A DNA stretch of 64,000 bases, from positions 1 to 64,000 of the forward strand of contig JAHBSL010000022.1 of NCBI GenBank assembly GCA_019639135.1. The letters are read 5' to 3'. The stretch's first letter is position 1. Every line of letters starts with the position of its first letter. Shown here in pieces: positions 43,953-53,815 of this stretch. The notes beneath the pieces were generated by a model. The model was not told where the DNA came from. It searched no databases and saw nothing but the letters and a program-made list of their open reading frames with translations. The position numbers and the translations under genes are program-made. The DNA comes from Acidobacteriota bacterium (lineage in GTDB: Bacteria; Acidobacteriota; Blastocatellia; Pyrinomonadales; Pyrinomonadaceae).

Positions 43953-44648
43953 CTAGTTCGAGGAAGCCTTTTCGGCTTCCTCAAATGAAATGTCGTAGAT
44001 CGCGTAGCTTTCCCAGTCCTTGTAATCGAAGTGCCACCATTCGTTGGCGTTGACAGTAAAGCCTTCGGCTTCCATCAGCTTGCGAAGTAGGTCGCGGTTG
44101 CGGCGTTCCTCTTCGGTGCCGCCGGCGTAGTCGGGCGAGGCTCGCTCGGTGAATTCGTCATAGTCGGACGGCATCGGTACGAGCTTGCCGGTCTTGAGTT
44201 CAAAGATGCTCAGGTCAACGGCACAGCCGCGGTTATGCTTTGAGCCGCGTTCGGGGTTGGCAACGAACTTTCGCTTGTCCTCGGGCGTCACTTCCCAGAA
44301 CAGTTTCGTGATCGCCCACGGCCGATAGCCGTCAAAAATGGCAAGGCCGAGCCCATCGGCGGCGAGTCTTTTATGGACCCTGACGACCGCTTCGGCCGCC
44401 GGCCGCTGCAGGAACGCCCGAGCCTCGGGATAGACCTTTTTTCCGACAAAGTTCTTGTCGGTTGCATAACGGATATCGAGCTTGATGGTCGGATCAAGCT
44501 TAATTAGTTCGATCAAATCTGCCTCTCGTTTGCTTTCTTCTTTGGGCGGGCCGTTTTGCCCCGAAACCCCGATCGCACCCGCAAAAAAGAAAAGCACGAC
44601 CGCGATATACAGCCGTCGCCTTTCTGCTGCCGTTGTTGCCATCTTCAT
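43953..44648 (-). CDS. Secreted D-alanyl-D-alanine dipeptidase (VanX/DdpX-like)
   Basis: A 231-residue zinc M15 peptidase with a signal peptide (GVSGQ region). Zinc ligands are in SKHNRGCAVDLS (S-x-H-x(6)-D) and EWWHFDY (E-x-x-H), the VanX/DdpX active-site pair. FDGYRPW is the conserved substrate-binding block. Expected reaction: D-Ala-D-Ala to two D-alanines, in peptidoglycan turnover or nutrient use. As an exported enzyme outside any van cluster, a resistance role is not indicated. It follows a secreted-protein gene by 6 nt on the same strand. Confidence 0.93.
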   Translation of the reverse strand: MKMATTAAERRRLYIAVVLFFFAGAIGVSGQNGPPKEESKREADLIELIKLDPTIKLDIRYATDKNFVGKKVYPEARAFLQRPAAEAVVRVHKRLAADGLGLAIFDGYRPWAITKLFWEVTPEDKRKFVANPERGSKHNRGCAVDLSIFELKTGKLVPMPSDYDEFTERASPDYAGGTEEERRNRDLLRKLMEAEGFTVNANEWWHFDYKDWESYAIYDISFEEAEKASSN

Positions 44649-44654
44649 CTTTGC

Positions 44655-45719
44655 CTACTGATCCTTCGGCTTATCTTCGACATAAGGTTCTTCGTCCTCG
44701 TCGCGGATGATGACCTCGGTTCCAAACTTCTGATACTCGCGGAAGCGGATCAGGTTGCGGGTCTCATAATTACGCGCGCCGTCGCGGATGGTCAAGCGAA
44801 CATCGGAGACCAGCGGCAGAAGATACTTTTCCTCGGCTATAACGGTCCAGTCATAGTCGATTACGCGGCGGGCGGCCGTTATCGGAAAATCCTTTGGAAT
44901 GCCGACGGCATCGCTTTCGATGCGGAGAACCCGCTTGAGTTCGCGGTCTATCCACAGCCGTCCGCGGACGCCGGTGACGGTCGATTGGGTCGTAAGACCG
45001 GTCGCACGGATCTGCTGGCGTGCTTTCTCAACATCTATCTCGAAATCGAAGACGACCGCCCGCCGGCCGCGGATCTCATCCGTATCGACTAGTTCAAAAC
45101 GCGCCTCGCTTTCGGGCTTGAAGATCAGGGCCAGGACAGTAACGAACTCGCCGGTCGAACTCGTTCCGCCGACCTCCTCATAGGTCCGTTTCGGCGTTTG
45201 GTCCGCCTGAACGGCGCCGTTTACCGAGAGCACTCGATATTCCTCTTCGCCGCTCGCCCGGTAGCTTACGCCAACAACAAGCCGGTCAAGATTGCGAAAA
45301 CTTCCTGTCCCGGCAAATCCGGCCGAACGCTGGATCAATTGCTTGACGACAAAGTCCGGCATTTGATCGACGGCCTCCAGCGTGTTCGAACGTGTCTCCT
45401 TTAAGATTTCGTCAGCTTCGGCTGGGTCAGGCCGCTTTGCTGCCGAGGGGTTTTGCCGGCGGCGTTCGGCCTCATCCAGGGCACGGCGGAGTTCGAGGTC
45501 GTTGCGGCTCTTTGAACGCGCCAACGACCGGATCCCGTCTGTCACAGTAAAGGCAATTCCTCGGGTCCGCAATGCATCAAGAACTTCGGTGCGGTCACTC
45601 GACCGTGCCTCGAGCGCGTAGAGCATGCGGACGAATTCCTGCTGCGTGAGCGGCTTTTCCTGTGCCGCGGCCGGCAGGGCAAAGAGCAATGCCAGCAAGA
45701 GAGCAATAAGGGTCTTCAT
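44655..45719 (-). CDS. Secreted protein, paralogue-like of 12228-13211
   Basis: A 354-residue exported protein. The ATG at 45719 gives a clean signal peptide (LLFALPAAAQ); the longer frame from 45782 spans the intergenic terminator and is rejected. A basic helical stalk (about 60-120) is followed by a beta-rich domain with RLVVGVSYRASGEEEYRVLSVNG and the strand GRLWIDRELKRVLRIES, the same pattern as the gene at 12228-13211. Both recall lipoprotein-sorting-like beta folds. Function unknown. It precedes the dipeptidase gene by 6 nt, so co-transcription is likely. Confidence 0.75.
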   Translation of the reverse strand: MKTLIALLLALLFALPAAAQEKPLTQQEFVRMLYALEARSSDRTEVLDALRTRGIAFTVTDGIRSLARSKSRNDLELRRALDEAERRRQNPSAAKRPDPAEADEILKETRSNTLEAVDQMPDFVVKQLIQRSAGFAGTGSFRNLDRLVVGVSYRASGEEEYRVLSVNGAVQADQTPKRTYEEVGGTSSTGEFVTVLALIFKPESEARFELVDTDEIRGRRAVVFDFEIDVEKARQQIRATGLTTQSTVTGVRGRLWIDRELKRVLRIESDAVGIPKDFPITAARRVIDYDWTVIAEEKYLLPLVSDVRLTIRDGARNYETRNLIRFREYQKFGTEVIIRDEDEEPYVEDKPKDQ

Positions 45720-45780
45720 TGAACAATCTGATGCCGCCGACCAGCCGACGGTTCGCCCTTTTGCCAAAAAGCCTTTGGGC

Positions 45781-45816
45781 AATAAAACAGGCGGAACGCC
45801 AAAAGAACGCTCCGCC
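45781..45816 (-). terminator. Rho-independent terminator of the PilZ gene
   Basis: On the minus strand GGCGGAGCG pairs with CGTTCCGCC around a short loop, followed by TGTTTTATT. Confidence 0.75.
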
Positions 45817-45847
45817 TCAATATTATAACTCAGATATCGCGGTCAGC

Positions 45848-46249
45848 TTAGTTGACCCATTCTTCTTCGTAGTTGAGCTGCCAGTGGCGGGTTACCCAGC
45901 GTTCGGCAGCTTCCATTGCAGTAGTTTTCCACTTCTTGAGGTTCTGAAGTACGGAAAGAGCGGCAAGCGGTTTGCTCGGGTCCCGCTCAACGCGGATGAC
46001 GCGAGTCGTAACGTCGATGATCGCCCTATCCTCTTCCATTACCCGAAGTCGGACCTCGCTTCCGACGGGCGGAAGCACCTCCAGATTGACCAATGCGCTC
46101 GATTCGCCGATATTCTCGGTCGTACCGGTAACGCTGATCCTTTTCCCGGTTTCATCATCGGTCCATGAGACCTTGACCGGCATATTCGCCAATATGCGAT
46201 GATGAAAGGGTGTCTTGTAAGACGAAGTTGCGTATTCTATTTGTGCCAT
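45848..46249 (-). CDS. PilZ-like domain protein
   Basis: A 133-residue single-domain beta-barrel protein. The layout matches PilZ: MPVKVSWTDDETGKRISVTGTTENIGESSALVNLE..., then RVIRVERD. The c-di-GMP signature normally reads RxxxR and D/N-x-S-x-x-G; here there is no clear RxxxR and the second motif is degenerate (E-N-I-G-E-S-S-A), so c-di-GMP binding is doubtful. A helical C-terminal tail (WKTTAMEAAERWVTRHW) follows. It is probably monocistronic, with its own terminator. Confidence 0.72.
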   Translation of the reverse strand: MAQIEYATSSYKTPFHHRILANMPVKVSWTDDETGKRISVTGTTENIGESSALVNLEVLPPVGSEVRLRVMEEDRAIIDVTTRVIRVERDPSKPLAALSVLQNLKKWKTTAMEAAERWVTRHWQLNYEEEWVN

Positions 46250-47131
46250 ATCAGATTAAAGCCCCCTTGTTTTCTATCCCTTCCTTGATAAACAAATTCG
46301 TGCAGGTTAAAAATGCCGGACAAATCTATGGCATTTTTACAAAAAAGTCAACTTTCAATTCGCCTCGCCCGGCGAACTTGAAAAAACTTTACCGAGAGCC
46401 TTTGATGCCGAAAATATCCGGAAAGGTTTTCCGTCGAAATCGAACATCGAAAAAACCTTAGGTACTAGACCTTTCGCTGTTCAGTCGCACCTGGATTCAT
46501 TGCCTGAGAGTATAAAAATTTATGGTTATTAACTTTCCCGTAACTTAAGCCAGATAAGATTTTATATTCGCTCAACCAAGCGGTTTGATCGCCGGTTTTG
46601 CGGAACTCGAATTGCCTTATACTTTGGTGCAGTTACAGATCAGTATTCCCGCTTTATCCCGGTCGGCTTTTTTGCGGTCATGGACAAAGAGGCTAAAGGT
46701 CTGTAGATGCAATGTTAACGGAATTTCTGTCCGAAGGGGCGAGGCTGAAAGCCCACAAAACACCCGCTCGGCGAAATTCAAAAAATAGGAAAAAAATCCA
46801 AATTATTCGAGATTTATTAAGTGCATTACTGGTTCGATTGAGTTTGATCCGTGGGTCTTTAGTTAGAATTAAAAGGGCAATTATGCAACTCTCTCCTGAT
46901 CATGTTTCACCCGACATCCATGATTTCGGTTTTCATGGGTGTAGGTAAGTGGTCAAGCGTCGGACAATTTGGGGCCGCTTCTTGCATTTTCCGGCTTATT
47001 CTGTGAGAGAGATTAACCTCAAATTCACATTCGCGAACTAGGATTTTAAGTTTCATCATGCGGAAAGATCGATGATTTGTGAACCTTTGTGAACCAAAGG
47101 GTGAAGAAATAAAATAATAGGAACAAATAAA
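46250..47131. other. 882-nt gene-free region upstream of the TonB-dependent receptor
   Basis: Several short frames exist but lack ribosome sites, coding composition or recognisable domains. The stretch is more AT-rich than its surroundings, with A tracts and no tRNA-like fold or recognised riboswitch. It could hold the regulatory region of the large receptor or an unrecognised small RNA; nothing more can be supported. Confidence 0.4.
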
Positions 47132-50100
47132 ATGGAACAAAACAGAACGATCAAAGCGCTTTCAAGGCTCGGCATTGGCGTCGCATTTGTGATTGCTGCC
47201 GTACTTATTCAATCGGGTGCTGTTTTCGCTCAGGTAACAACGTCTGCGATCGCGGGCCGTGCCACTGACGGCAGCGGAAACCCGGTCGCTGGAGTTACGA
47301 TCGAAGCGGTACACGTGCCGTCGGGTTCGACGTACACTACTACGACGAATTCCTCGGGATTTTATAACCTCCCGGCTGTACGCGTTGGCGGTCCCTACAC
47401 CGTCAAGGCTACGGCGGCCGGCTTCAACGAACAGACCAGAGAGAACATACAACTCGGCCTTGGCACGACCGGTACGGTCAATTTCGACCTCAGTGCTGCG
47501 ATCGACGTCGAAGTAACGGTCGAAGCAGATGATATCTTCAGCGAGGTTCGCACAGGTCCGGCGACGAACATAAATCGTCAGGTCGTCGATTCTTTGCCGT
47601 CCATCGCCCGCTCGATCAATGACTTCACCCGTCTAACCCCGCAGGCAGGCGGCGGCGGAACTTTCGCCGGCCAGGACAATCGACTTAACAACATCACGGT
47701 TGACGGTTCATATTTCAACAACTCATTCGGACTCGCGGGCCAGCCCGGACAGCGGACCGGCGTATCGCCGATCTCGCTCGATGCGATCGAAGAATTCCAG
47801 GTCAACGTCGCTCCGTATGATGTCCGCCAGGGGAACTTCGTAGGTGCCGGCGTCAACACCGTCACCCGCAGCGGTACGAACGACTACAAGGGTTCGGTTT
47901 ATTACATCTATCGCACGCCGGGCTTGACGGGTAAGCAGGCAGGCGACAATACGGTAAACGTCGGCGACTTCGATTACCGCACTTGGGGTTTCCGCGTTGG
48001 CGGCCCGATGCCGTTCTTCCGGTTCGGTGAGGGCGGCCCGGGTTTCATCACCGGAAAAGACAAGCTGTTTTTTTTCTTTAGTTACGAAGATGAAAGCCTC
48101 TCGCAGCCCAACTCGACCATTCGTGCCCGTAATGCAGGCGAAACGCCCGGCGGAAGCGTTTCCCGTGTTCTGGCGTCTGACCTTCAGCAGCTCAGCGGCT
48201 TCCTGAGCACGAATTTCGGATACGAAACGGGCCCGTTCCAGGGTTACAACAGCGACACGGTCGGTAAGAAATACCTTTTCCGTGGCGATTACAACATCAA
48301 CAATAACAACAAGTTGAACTTCCGCTATATCCAGCTTGACTCGAACACGGACGTTCCGCTTTCGACCTCATCGTCCCTCGGATTTGGCCGTTCGCGGGCT
48401 TTCAGCGGTGGTTTGAGCTACCAGAACTCGAACTACAAGATCCTTGAGAACATTCGTTCACTTGTTGGCGAATGGTCGAGCGTGATCACTCCGACCGTCT
48501 CGAACAGCCTTCTTGTCGGCTATACGAAGCAGGATGAGAGCCGTGACTCGGTTGGCACCTTCTTCCCGTTCGTTGACATCCTGGAAGGCGGATCGACCTA
48601 TATTTCGTTCGGTTTCGAACCGTTCACCCCGAACAACGAACTGCGTTACAATTCTTTCCAGCTACAGAACAACACCTCGTTCTTCCTCGGACGGCACACG
48701 CTGACTGCAGGATTGAGCTACGAAAATTACGAATCTGAGAACGTTTTCTTCCCGGGTTCGCAGAGTGCTTATGTTTTCAACTCGTTGGCTGACTTTTATG
48801 CAGACGCTAACGACTACCTTGCAAATCCGAACCGGACCACTTCACCGATCAACCTTCGCAGGTTCCAGGTTCGCTGGTCGAACATTCCGGGACTCGAAAA
48901 GCCGATCCAGCCACTTGAAGTCCAGTATGTAGGATTCTACGGGCAGGACGTCTGGAGAATCCGCGATAACTTCTCGCTTACCTACGGCCTTCGAATGGAT
49001 GTTCCGTTCTTCGGCGAGACCGGCTTCGAAAATGCCCAAGCTAACGCATTGAACTTCCGCGATGAGACCGGGGCAACCGTTCAGTACCGTACCGAGCAGC
49101 TTCCCGAGGCAAACATTCTTTGGTCGCCACGTGCGGGCTTCAACTGGACGCCGTTCAACAAGGCATGGCTTCAGGTTCGCGGCGGAACCGGTGTCTTCAC
49201 CGGCCGTCCGGCATATGTCTGGATCTCGAACCAGATCGGCGAGAACGGCATCCTGACCGGTTTCCAACAGCTTGATAACACTACGACACGCCCGTTCAAT
49301 CCGAATCCGGACCGCTATAAGCAGCCGGCGACGGGACTTCCGGCATCGAGCTACGGCTTGGCGATCACGAACCCTGACTTCCGCTTTCCGCAAGTTTGGA
49401 GGTCAACCATCGGCTTTGATGCAAGGCTTCCGCTTGGCTTCATCGGCGGTATGGAATATCTCTACAACCGCGATGTTAACGGCATTTATTACATCAATGC
49501 CAACCTCGCACCTGCGAACACCGCCTTTACGGGAGCCGATACTCGTCCGCGTTGGACGACCAGTAACCGCATAAACAGCAACATCACGAGTGCGATAGTC
49601 CTGAAGAACCAGGATATCGGACGTTCATGGAACCTTGCCTTTACCCTCGAGCGTCCATTCAAAAACGGTCTCTACGGTAAGGCTGCTTACAGCTATGGTG
49701 AGGCAAAGAACACGATCGATCCGGGTTCGATCGCGTTCGGCTCGTGGAATAACAATCAGCACGCTGGCGATCCGAACAACCCCGGCCTCGGCTTCAGCGC
49801 TGCTTCACCGGGCCATCGTATCTTTGGTGTGGTCTCGTATCGTAAGGAATACTTTAAGTTCGGCGCGACTTCGTTCTCGATGTTTTGGGAAACGCGGAAT
49901 GGCGGTAACGGGAGCTACACCTTCAGCGGCGACCTCAACGGCGACGGCGGCACGAGCAACGACCTGATCTACATTCCGCGTGACGCTTCGGAAATGAACT
50001 TCGAAGAGTTTACGTCGAGCGGAACGACCTTTACGGTCGCACAGCAGCAGGCCGCTTGGGAGAGCTTTATCCAACAGGATAAGTACCTTTCGAAGAACCG

Positions 50101-50443
50101 TGGCGGCTACGCTCAGCGTGGTGCCGCATTCTTGCCGTTCGAAACTAAGGTTGACCTTAGTGTCACGCAGGAGGTCTTTCTTAAGGCCTTCGGCCGTACG
50201 CACCGTTTCCAGATCCGCGGCGACGTGCTTAACTTCGGCAACCTGTTGAATGAAAATTGGGGCGTTGGTAATAACTTCACCTCGACCCAGCCGCTGATTG
50301 CACGAGGTGCAGATGCGGATGGACGTGCACGTTATCGCCTGCGAAACATTGGCAGCAGCCTTGTCTCCTCGCCCTACACCCCTTCGTCGGGCCTCGGCGA
50401 CGTTTACCGCGTTCAGCTGACCTTCCGTTACATCTTCGACTAA
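47132..50443 (+). CDS. TonB-dependent receptor with carboxypeptidase-regulatory-like N-terminus (Oar-like)
   Basis: An 1103-residue outer-membrane protein. Residues 1-33 are a signal peptide (GAVFAQ). Residues about 38-125 form a carboxypeptidase-regulatory-like domain (SAIAGRATDGSGNPVAGVTIEA, NSSGFYNLPAV). The plug follows, with NITVDGSYFNNSFG and DAIEEFQVNVAPYDVRQGNFVGAGVNTVTRSGTN, the Oar/acidobacterial type. From about 250 to the end is a 22-strand-type barrel whose last strand ends VQLTFRYIFD. A classic TonB box is not obvious. Such receptors usually import oligosaccharides or siderophores; the substrate is unknown. A strong terminator follows, so it is likely monocistronic after the 882-nt gap. 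Confidence 0.93.
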   Translation: MEQNRTIKALSRLGIGVAFVIAAVLIQSGAVFAQVTTSAIAGRATDGSGNPVAGVTIEAVHVPSGSTYTTTTNSSGFYNLPAVRVGGPYTVKATAAGFNEQTRENIQLGLGTTGTVNFDLSAAIDVEVTVEADDIFSEVRTGPATNINRQVVDSLPSIARSINDFTRLTPQAGGGGTFAGQDNRLNNITVDGSYFNNSFGLAGQPGQRTGVSPISLDAIEEFQVNVAPYDVRQGNFVGAGVNTVTRSGTNDYKGSVYYIYRTPGLTGKQAGDNTVNVGDFDYRTWGFRVGGPMPFFRFGEGGPGFITGKDKLFFFFSYEDESLSQPNSTIRARNAGETPGGSVSRVLASDLQQLSGFLSTNFGYETGPFQGYNSDTVGKKYLFRGDYNINNNNKLNFRYIQLDSNTDVPLSTSSSLGFGRSRAFSGGLSYQNSNYKILENIRSLVGEWSSVITPTVSNSLLVGYTKQDESRDSVGTFFPFVDILEGGSTYISFGFEPFTPNNELRYNSFQLQNNTSFFLGRHTLTAGLSYENYESENVFFPGSQSAYVFNSLADFYADANDYLANPNRTTSPINLRRFQVRWSNIPGLEKPIQPLEVQYVGFYGQDVWRIRDNFSLTYGLRMDVPFFGETGFENAQANALNFRDETGATVQYRTEQLPEANILWSPRAGFNWTPFNKAWLQVRGGTGVFTGRPAYVWISNQIGENGILTGFQQLDNTTTRPFNPNPDRYKQPATGLPASSYGLAITNPDFRFPQVWRSTIGFDARLPLGFIGGMEYLYNRDVNGIYYINANLAPANTAFTGADTRPRWTTSNRINSNITSAIVLKNQDIGRSWNLAFTLERPFKNGLYGKAAYSYGEAKNTIDPGSIAFGSWNNNQHAGDPNNPGLGFSAASPGHRIFGVVSYRKEYFKFGATSFSMFWETRNGGNGSYTFSGDLNGDGGTSNDLIYIPRDASEMNFEEFTSSGTTFTVAQQQAAWESFIQQDKYLSKNRGGYAQRGAAFLPFETKVDLSVTQEVFLKAFGRTHRFQIRGDVLNFGNLLNENWGVGNNFTSTQPLIARGADADGRARYRLRNIGSSLVSSPYTPSSGLGDVYRVQLTFRYIFD

Positions 50444-50479
50444 CGTTGGTAGCCAACGCTAGTTCGCGGAACTACGAAT

Positions 50480-50513
50480 GCCCTCCAGGTTCGCCCGGAG
50501 GGCTTTTTCTTTT
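50480..50513 (+). terminator. Rho-independent terminator of the TonB-dependent receptor gene
   Basis: GCCCTCC and GGAGGGC pair around a 10-base loop and are followed by TTTTTCTTTT. Confidence 0.85.
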
Positions 50514-50597
50514 CGGATAGCCTTTCAATGTCTCAGGCAACAGTCGGCCGTTTTTGCTATCGCCGTAGCTCGAAACTAGAATAGTGAGTGCCTTTCG

Positions 50598-51704
50598 ATG
50601 CGCATTCTTCAGATATCATCCGCAAGGACGTATGGCGGCGGCGAGCGGCACGTTATCGACCTCAGCCGCGGCCTCACGGAGCATGGCCACGAGGTCTTTG
50701 CGGCAGTCCGCCCAACGTGTTCATGGCGTAAGCGGCTCGAATTTTTACCCGAGGGCCATATTTTTGAGGTCTCGATCCGCAACTCCTTTGGCGTTTTGAG
50801 CGCGATGCGGATAGCCGATTTCGTTCGCGAAAACGGCATCGAACTCATCCACGCCCATGTCGCCCGCGACTATGTTCCGGCGAGCATCGCGTGCATGGCG
50901 GCGAAGAACTCGCGATATCTGGTGACCCGCCACGTTATGTTCCCGCTCAAGCCCTTTAATAAGTTCGCTTTGCGAAATTGTGCCTGCTTCATAGGCGTCT
51001 CGGATGCGGTCGGCGTCGAGCTTAGGCGGCTTTTTCCGGCCAATAAGGTGCGGGTCATCCCGAACGGCATTGACCTCGAGCGGTACAAGGCCGAGTCAAG
51101 CCCGCGAAAGCGTGCCGCCTTTCGCGAATTTCACAGCATCCCGGCCGACGCTCCTTTGATCGGCACACTCGGCGAACTGAAAGAGCAGAAAGGCCAGCGC
51201 GACCTTGTCCTTGCTGCCCACGAAGTGCTGAAAGAAGTGCCCGAGGCTTATTTCGTCATCGTCGGGCAGGACCATTCGCTCGATGGCCGTTTTCGCCGCG
51301 AGCTCAAGCGTCTGGCGTCCGTCATGGGAATGGAAGAGCGATTTCTCTGGCTCGATTGGCTTGAGGATACTTCCGAGTTCTTCGCCGCCATCGATCTTTT
51401 CGTTTCGCCCTCGCACAGCGAGAGCTTTGGCCTCGCGATACTTGAGGCAATGGCATTTGGCGTGGCGGTCGTCGCGACCGAGACCGAAGGAGCGAAGGAG
51501 CTTCTCGGCGAGACCGAGCAACTCGTTCCGGTTCGCGATCCGCTTAAGATGTCGCGTGCAATTGTGCGATTTTTGACCGGCGACCTCGAGCGGATGGAAG
51601 CCGCTGCGGCCGCCAAGCTGCGCGCCAACGAGAAATACTCGCTTGAGAAGATGCTCGACGCGACCGAGGCCCTTTACCGCGAGATCCTCGCAGATAAAGC
51701 CTGA
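50598..51704 (+). CDS. GT4 family glycosyltransferase
   Basis: A 368-residue GT-B fold glycosyltransferase. The N-terminal domain begins ILQISSARTYGGGERHVIDLSRGL; the glycine-rich loop near GGGERH contacts the donor. The C-terminal domain has VRVIPNGIDLERY, then IGTLGELKEQKGQRDLVLAA and the donor motif SHSESFGLAILEAMAFGVAVVATETEG with the E-x7-E pattern. Expected to transfer a nucleotide-activated sugar with retention. It lies 46 nt upstream of the debranching-enzyme gene, so a link to glycogen or a related glucan is plausible but not certain. Confidence 0.92.
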   Translation: MRILQISSARTYGGGERHVIDLSRGLTEHGHEVFAAVRPTCSWRKRLEFLPEGHIFEVSIRNSFGVLSAMRIADFVRENGIELIHAHVARDYVPASIACMAAKNSRYLVTRHVMFPLKPFNKFALRNCACFIGVSDAVGVELRRLFPANKVRVIPNGIDLERYKAESSPRKRAAFREFHSIPADAPLIGTLGELKEQKGQRDLVLAAHEVLKEVPEAYFVIVGQDHSLDGRFRRELKRLASVMGMEERFLWLDWLEDTSEFFAAIDLFVSPSHSESFGLAILEAMAFGVAVVATETEGAKELLGETEQLVPVRDPLKMSRAIVRFLTGDLERMEAAAAAKLRANEKYSLEKMLDATEALYREILADKA

Positions 51705-51750
51705 TGCCCGGGCCTGGAATAGCCGCGGGCACTTTGTGAATTCACTCTCG

Positions 51751-53682
51751 ATGATAGATCTCGACAGAAAGATATGCAGCGATGCGGGCGAGTCTTCCTC
51801 CCGCGAATGGCTTGAAACTAACGGCATCGGCGGCTTTGCCTCGGGGACTGTTTCCGGCATCCGGACGCGGCGCTACCACGCGCTTCTAACTGCCGCTACC
51901 CGGCCGCCGCTCGGGCGCATCTCGACCCTTTCGAAGTATGAGGAAGCGCTGATCGTCGGCGGCGAGCGTTTCGAACTTTCGGCGAACCGCTATCCGGGAA
52001 AGATACATCCCGAGGGTTTTCGTCACCTAACATCTTTTCGGCTCGATCCGTTTCCGATCTGGACGTTTGAGGCCGGCGGCGTCGTTCTTGAAAAACGCGT
52101 ATTTATGCCGCACGGGCAGAACGCCGTCGTCTGCATCTGGGAGCTGAAGGGTAAAGCGAAGAACGTCTCGTTTGAGCTTCGTCCGCTATTTTCCTTTGTC
52201 GATTATCACCACTTGCAGCATTCTGATCCGCAGTTCGACACGACCTTTGAAGAAGCGAAAGGAAGCATCCGCCTCCGGCCTTATGAAGAGCTGTCGGAAC
52301 TTTACATCAGCCACAACGCCGTTGCCGTCGAGAAGACCGGTCATTGGTACCGCGATTTTGAACTTGCCGTCGAAGAAGAACGCGGGTTCGATTTCCGCGA
52401 AGACCTTTTCCAGGCGTTCGCGATGAGGTTCGATCTCTCAAAGCCTGCGGTTGCCATCGCCGCGACCGAGCCGGTCGAAAGCAAAAAGGCCGCAAAGCTC
52501 GAAGCCGCCGAAAGGAAACGTCGGGCCGATCTAATTGCAAAGGCCGGAGCCGAAACTGACATTGAAATGCAGCTTGTGCTTGCGGCGGACCAGTTCATCG
52601 TCGCCCGCGGCACGGGCCACACGATCATCGCCGGTTACCCGTGGTTCTCCGATTGGGGCCGCGATACTATGATCGCTTTGCCCGGCTTGACCCTTACCAC
52701 CGGCCGGCCCGAGGTAGCGAAGAGCATCATTCTCGAGTTTGCCAACCACATTTCCGACGGAATGCTGCCGAATCGCTTTCCCGATGCGGGCGACACCGCC
52801 GAGTACAACACCGTCGATGCTACGCTTTGGTATTTCGAGGCGATCCGGGCCTATGCCGAGGAGACGGGCGACTACGACCTCGTCGAGGAGGAGCTTTACG
52901 CAAAACTCGCCGATATCATCGCCTGGCACCTCCGCGGAACGCGATACGCGATACACCTTGATACCGACGGGCTGCTTTACGCCGGTGAACCGGGCCATCA
53001 GCTTACCTGGATGGACGCAAAGATCGGCGACCTTGTGATCACACCGCGGATCGGTAAACCGGTTGAGATCGAGGCGCTTTGGTACAACGCTCTGCGGATA
53101 ATGGCCGACCTCGCCGATCGTTTTGGCCACGACGAGGACAAGCAGCGGTTCGTCGCAATGGCGGACCTTGCGAAGCTGAGCTTCAATGGGCTTTTTTGGA
53201 ACGAGGACGAACAGTGCCTTTACGACGTGATCGCCAATGGCACCGGCGATGCGGCCGTCCGGCCAAATCAAATATTTGCCGTCTCTCTGGCCCACCCGAT
53301 ACTTGAACGGCGGCGCTGGAAGCCGGTCGTCGATAAGGTCCGCCAGGAACTTTTATCGCCGGTCGGACTCCGTTCGCTCTCGCCAAATGACCCGGCATAC
53401 GTTCCGTATTATTCGGGTTCACCCTTTGCCCGCGACTCGGCCTACCATCAGGGAACGGTCTGGGGATGGCTGATCGGCCCATTTATCGATGCGTTCCGAA
53501 AAGCTTATGCCGAAGAGGAAGCCGAAGTTGCCGCGATGCTTTCGGGCTTTGAAGCCCACCTTTACGAAGCCGGGCTCGGGCAGGTCTCCGAGATCTTTGA
53601 CGCCGAACCTCCGCACGCTCCGCGGGGCTGCCCGGCACAGGCTTGGAGCGTTGCCGAACTGCTTGGCGTGCTGCGGTCTTAA
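51751..53682 (+). CDS. Glycogen debranching enzyme (amylo-alpha-1,6-glucosidase)
   Basis: A 643-residue GH133-type enzyme that removes alpha-1,6 branches from glycogen-like glucans. The N-terminal beta domain contains REWLETNGIGGFASGTVSGIRTRRYHALL, the family signature. The (alpha/alpha)6 catalytic domain carries AGYPWFSDWGRDTMIALPGL (the D in WGRD is a catalytic candidate), NRFPDAGDTAEYNTVDATLWYF, LTWMDAKIGDLVITPRIGKPVEIEALWYNAL, and the C-terminal YHQGTVWGWLIGPF. The ATG at 51751 is used; an upstream frame from 51643 overlaps the glycosyltransferase end. It follows the GT4 gene closely. Confidence 0.93.
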   Translation: MIDLDRKICSDAGESSSREWLETNGIGGFASGTVSGIRTRRYHALLTAATRPPLGRISTLSKYEEALIVGGERFELSANRYPGKIHPEGFRHLTSFRLDPFPIWTFEAGGVVLEKRVFMPHGQNAVVCIWELKGKAKNVSFELRPLFSFVDYHHLQHSDPQFDTTFEEAKGSIRLRPYEELSELYISHNAVAVEKTGHWYRDFELAVEEERGFDFREDLFQAFAMRFDLSKPAVAIAATEPVESKKAAKLEAAERKRRADLIAKAGAETDIEMQLVLAADQFIVARGTGHTIIAGYPWFSDWGRDTMIALPGLTLTTGRPEVAKSIILEFANHISDGMLPNRFPDAGDTAEYNTVDATLWYFEAIRAYAEETGDYDLVEEELYAKLADIIAWHLRGTRYAIHLDTDGLLYAGEPGHQLTWMDAKIGDLVITPRIGKPVEIEALWYNALRIMADLADRFGHDEDKQRFVAMADLAKLSFNGLFWNEDEQCLYDVIANGTGDAAVRPNQIFAVSLAHPILERRRWKPVVDKVRQELLSPVGLRSLSPNDPAYVPYYSGSPFARDSAYHQGTVWGWLIGPFIDAFRKAYAEEEAEVAAMLSGFEAHLYEAGLGQVSEIFDAEPPHAPRGCPAQAWSVAELLGVLRS

Positions 53683-53743
53683 ACGGCCGCTTTGGCCTCT
53701 CGGCAGACGCGATAAGCACCTCCGGATCAGCCTGCTTTCAATC

Positions 53744-53772
53744 TTGACCAAAAAGTAATGATTTGAGACAAT
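53744..53772 (+). promoter_or_regulatory. Possible promoter of the Rrf2/SUF locus
   Basis: TTGACC, a 17-base spacer, then GACAAT, ending about 43 nt before the Rrf2 ATG. Autoregulation by the Rrf2 protein would place an operator here, but no confident palindrome is seen. Confidence 0.35.
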
Positions 53773-53815
53773 TGGGCCATAAAGAAACGCGAAAGCCTTT
53801 CAACGACGGTTTGAT

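Noticed and set aside
43953..44648. Vancomycin resistance gene
   Set aside because: The VanX/DdpX-like enzyme has a signal peptide and no vanH/vanA neighbours, fitting peptidoglycan turnover rather than resistance.
45848..46249. c-di-GMP receptor call for the PilZ-like protein
   Set aside because: The RxxxR and D/NxSxxG residues are not clearly present, so only the fold is claimed.
46585..46948. Two short overlapping frames in the gap before the TonB-dependent receptor
   Set aside because: They have no ribosome site, domain or coding-like composition, and they overlap each other.
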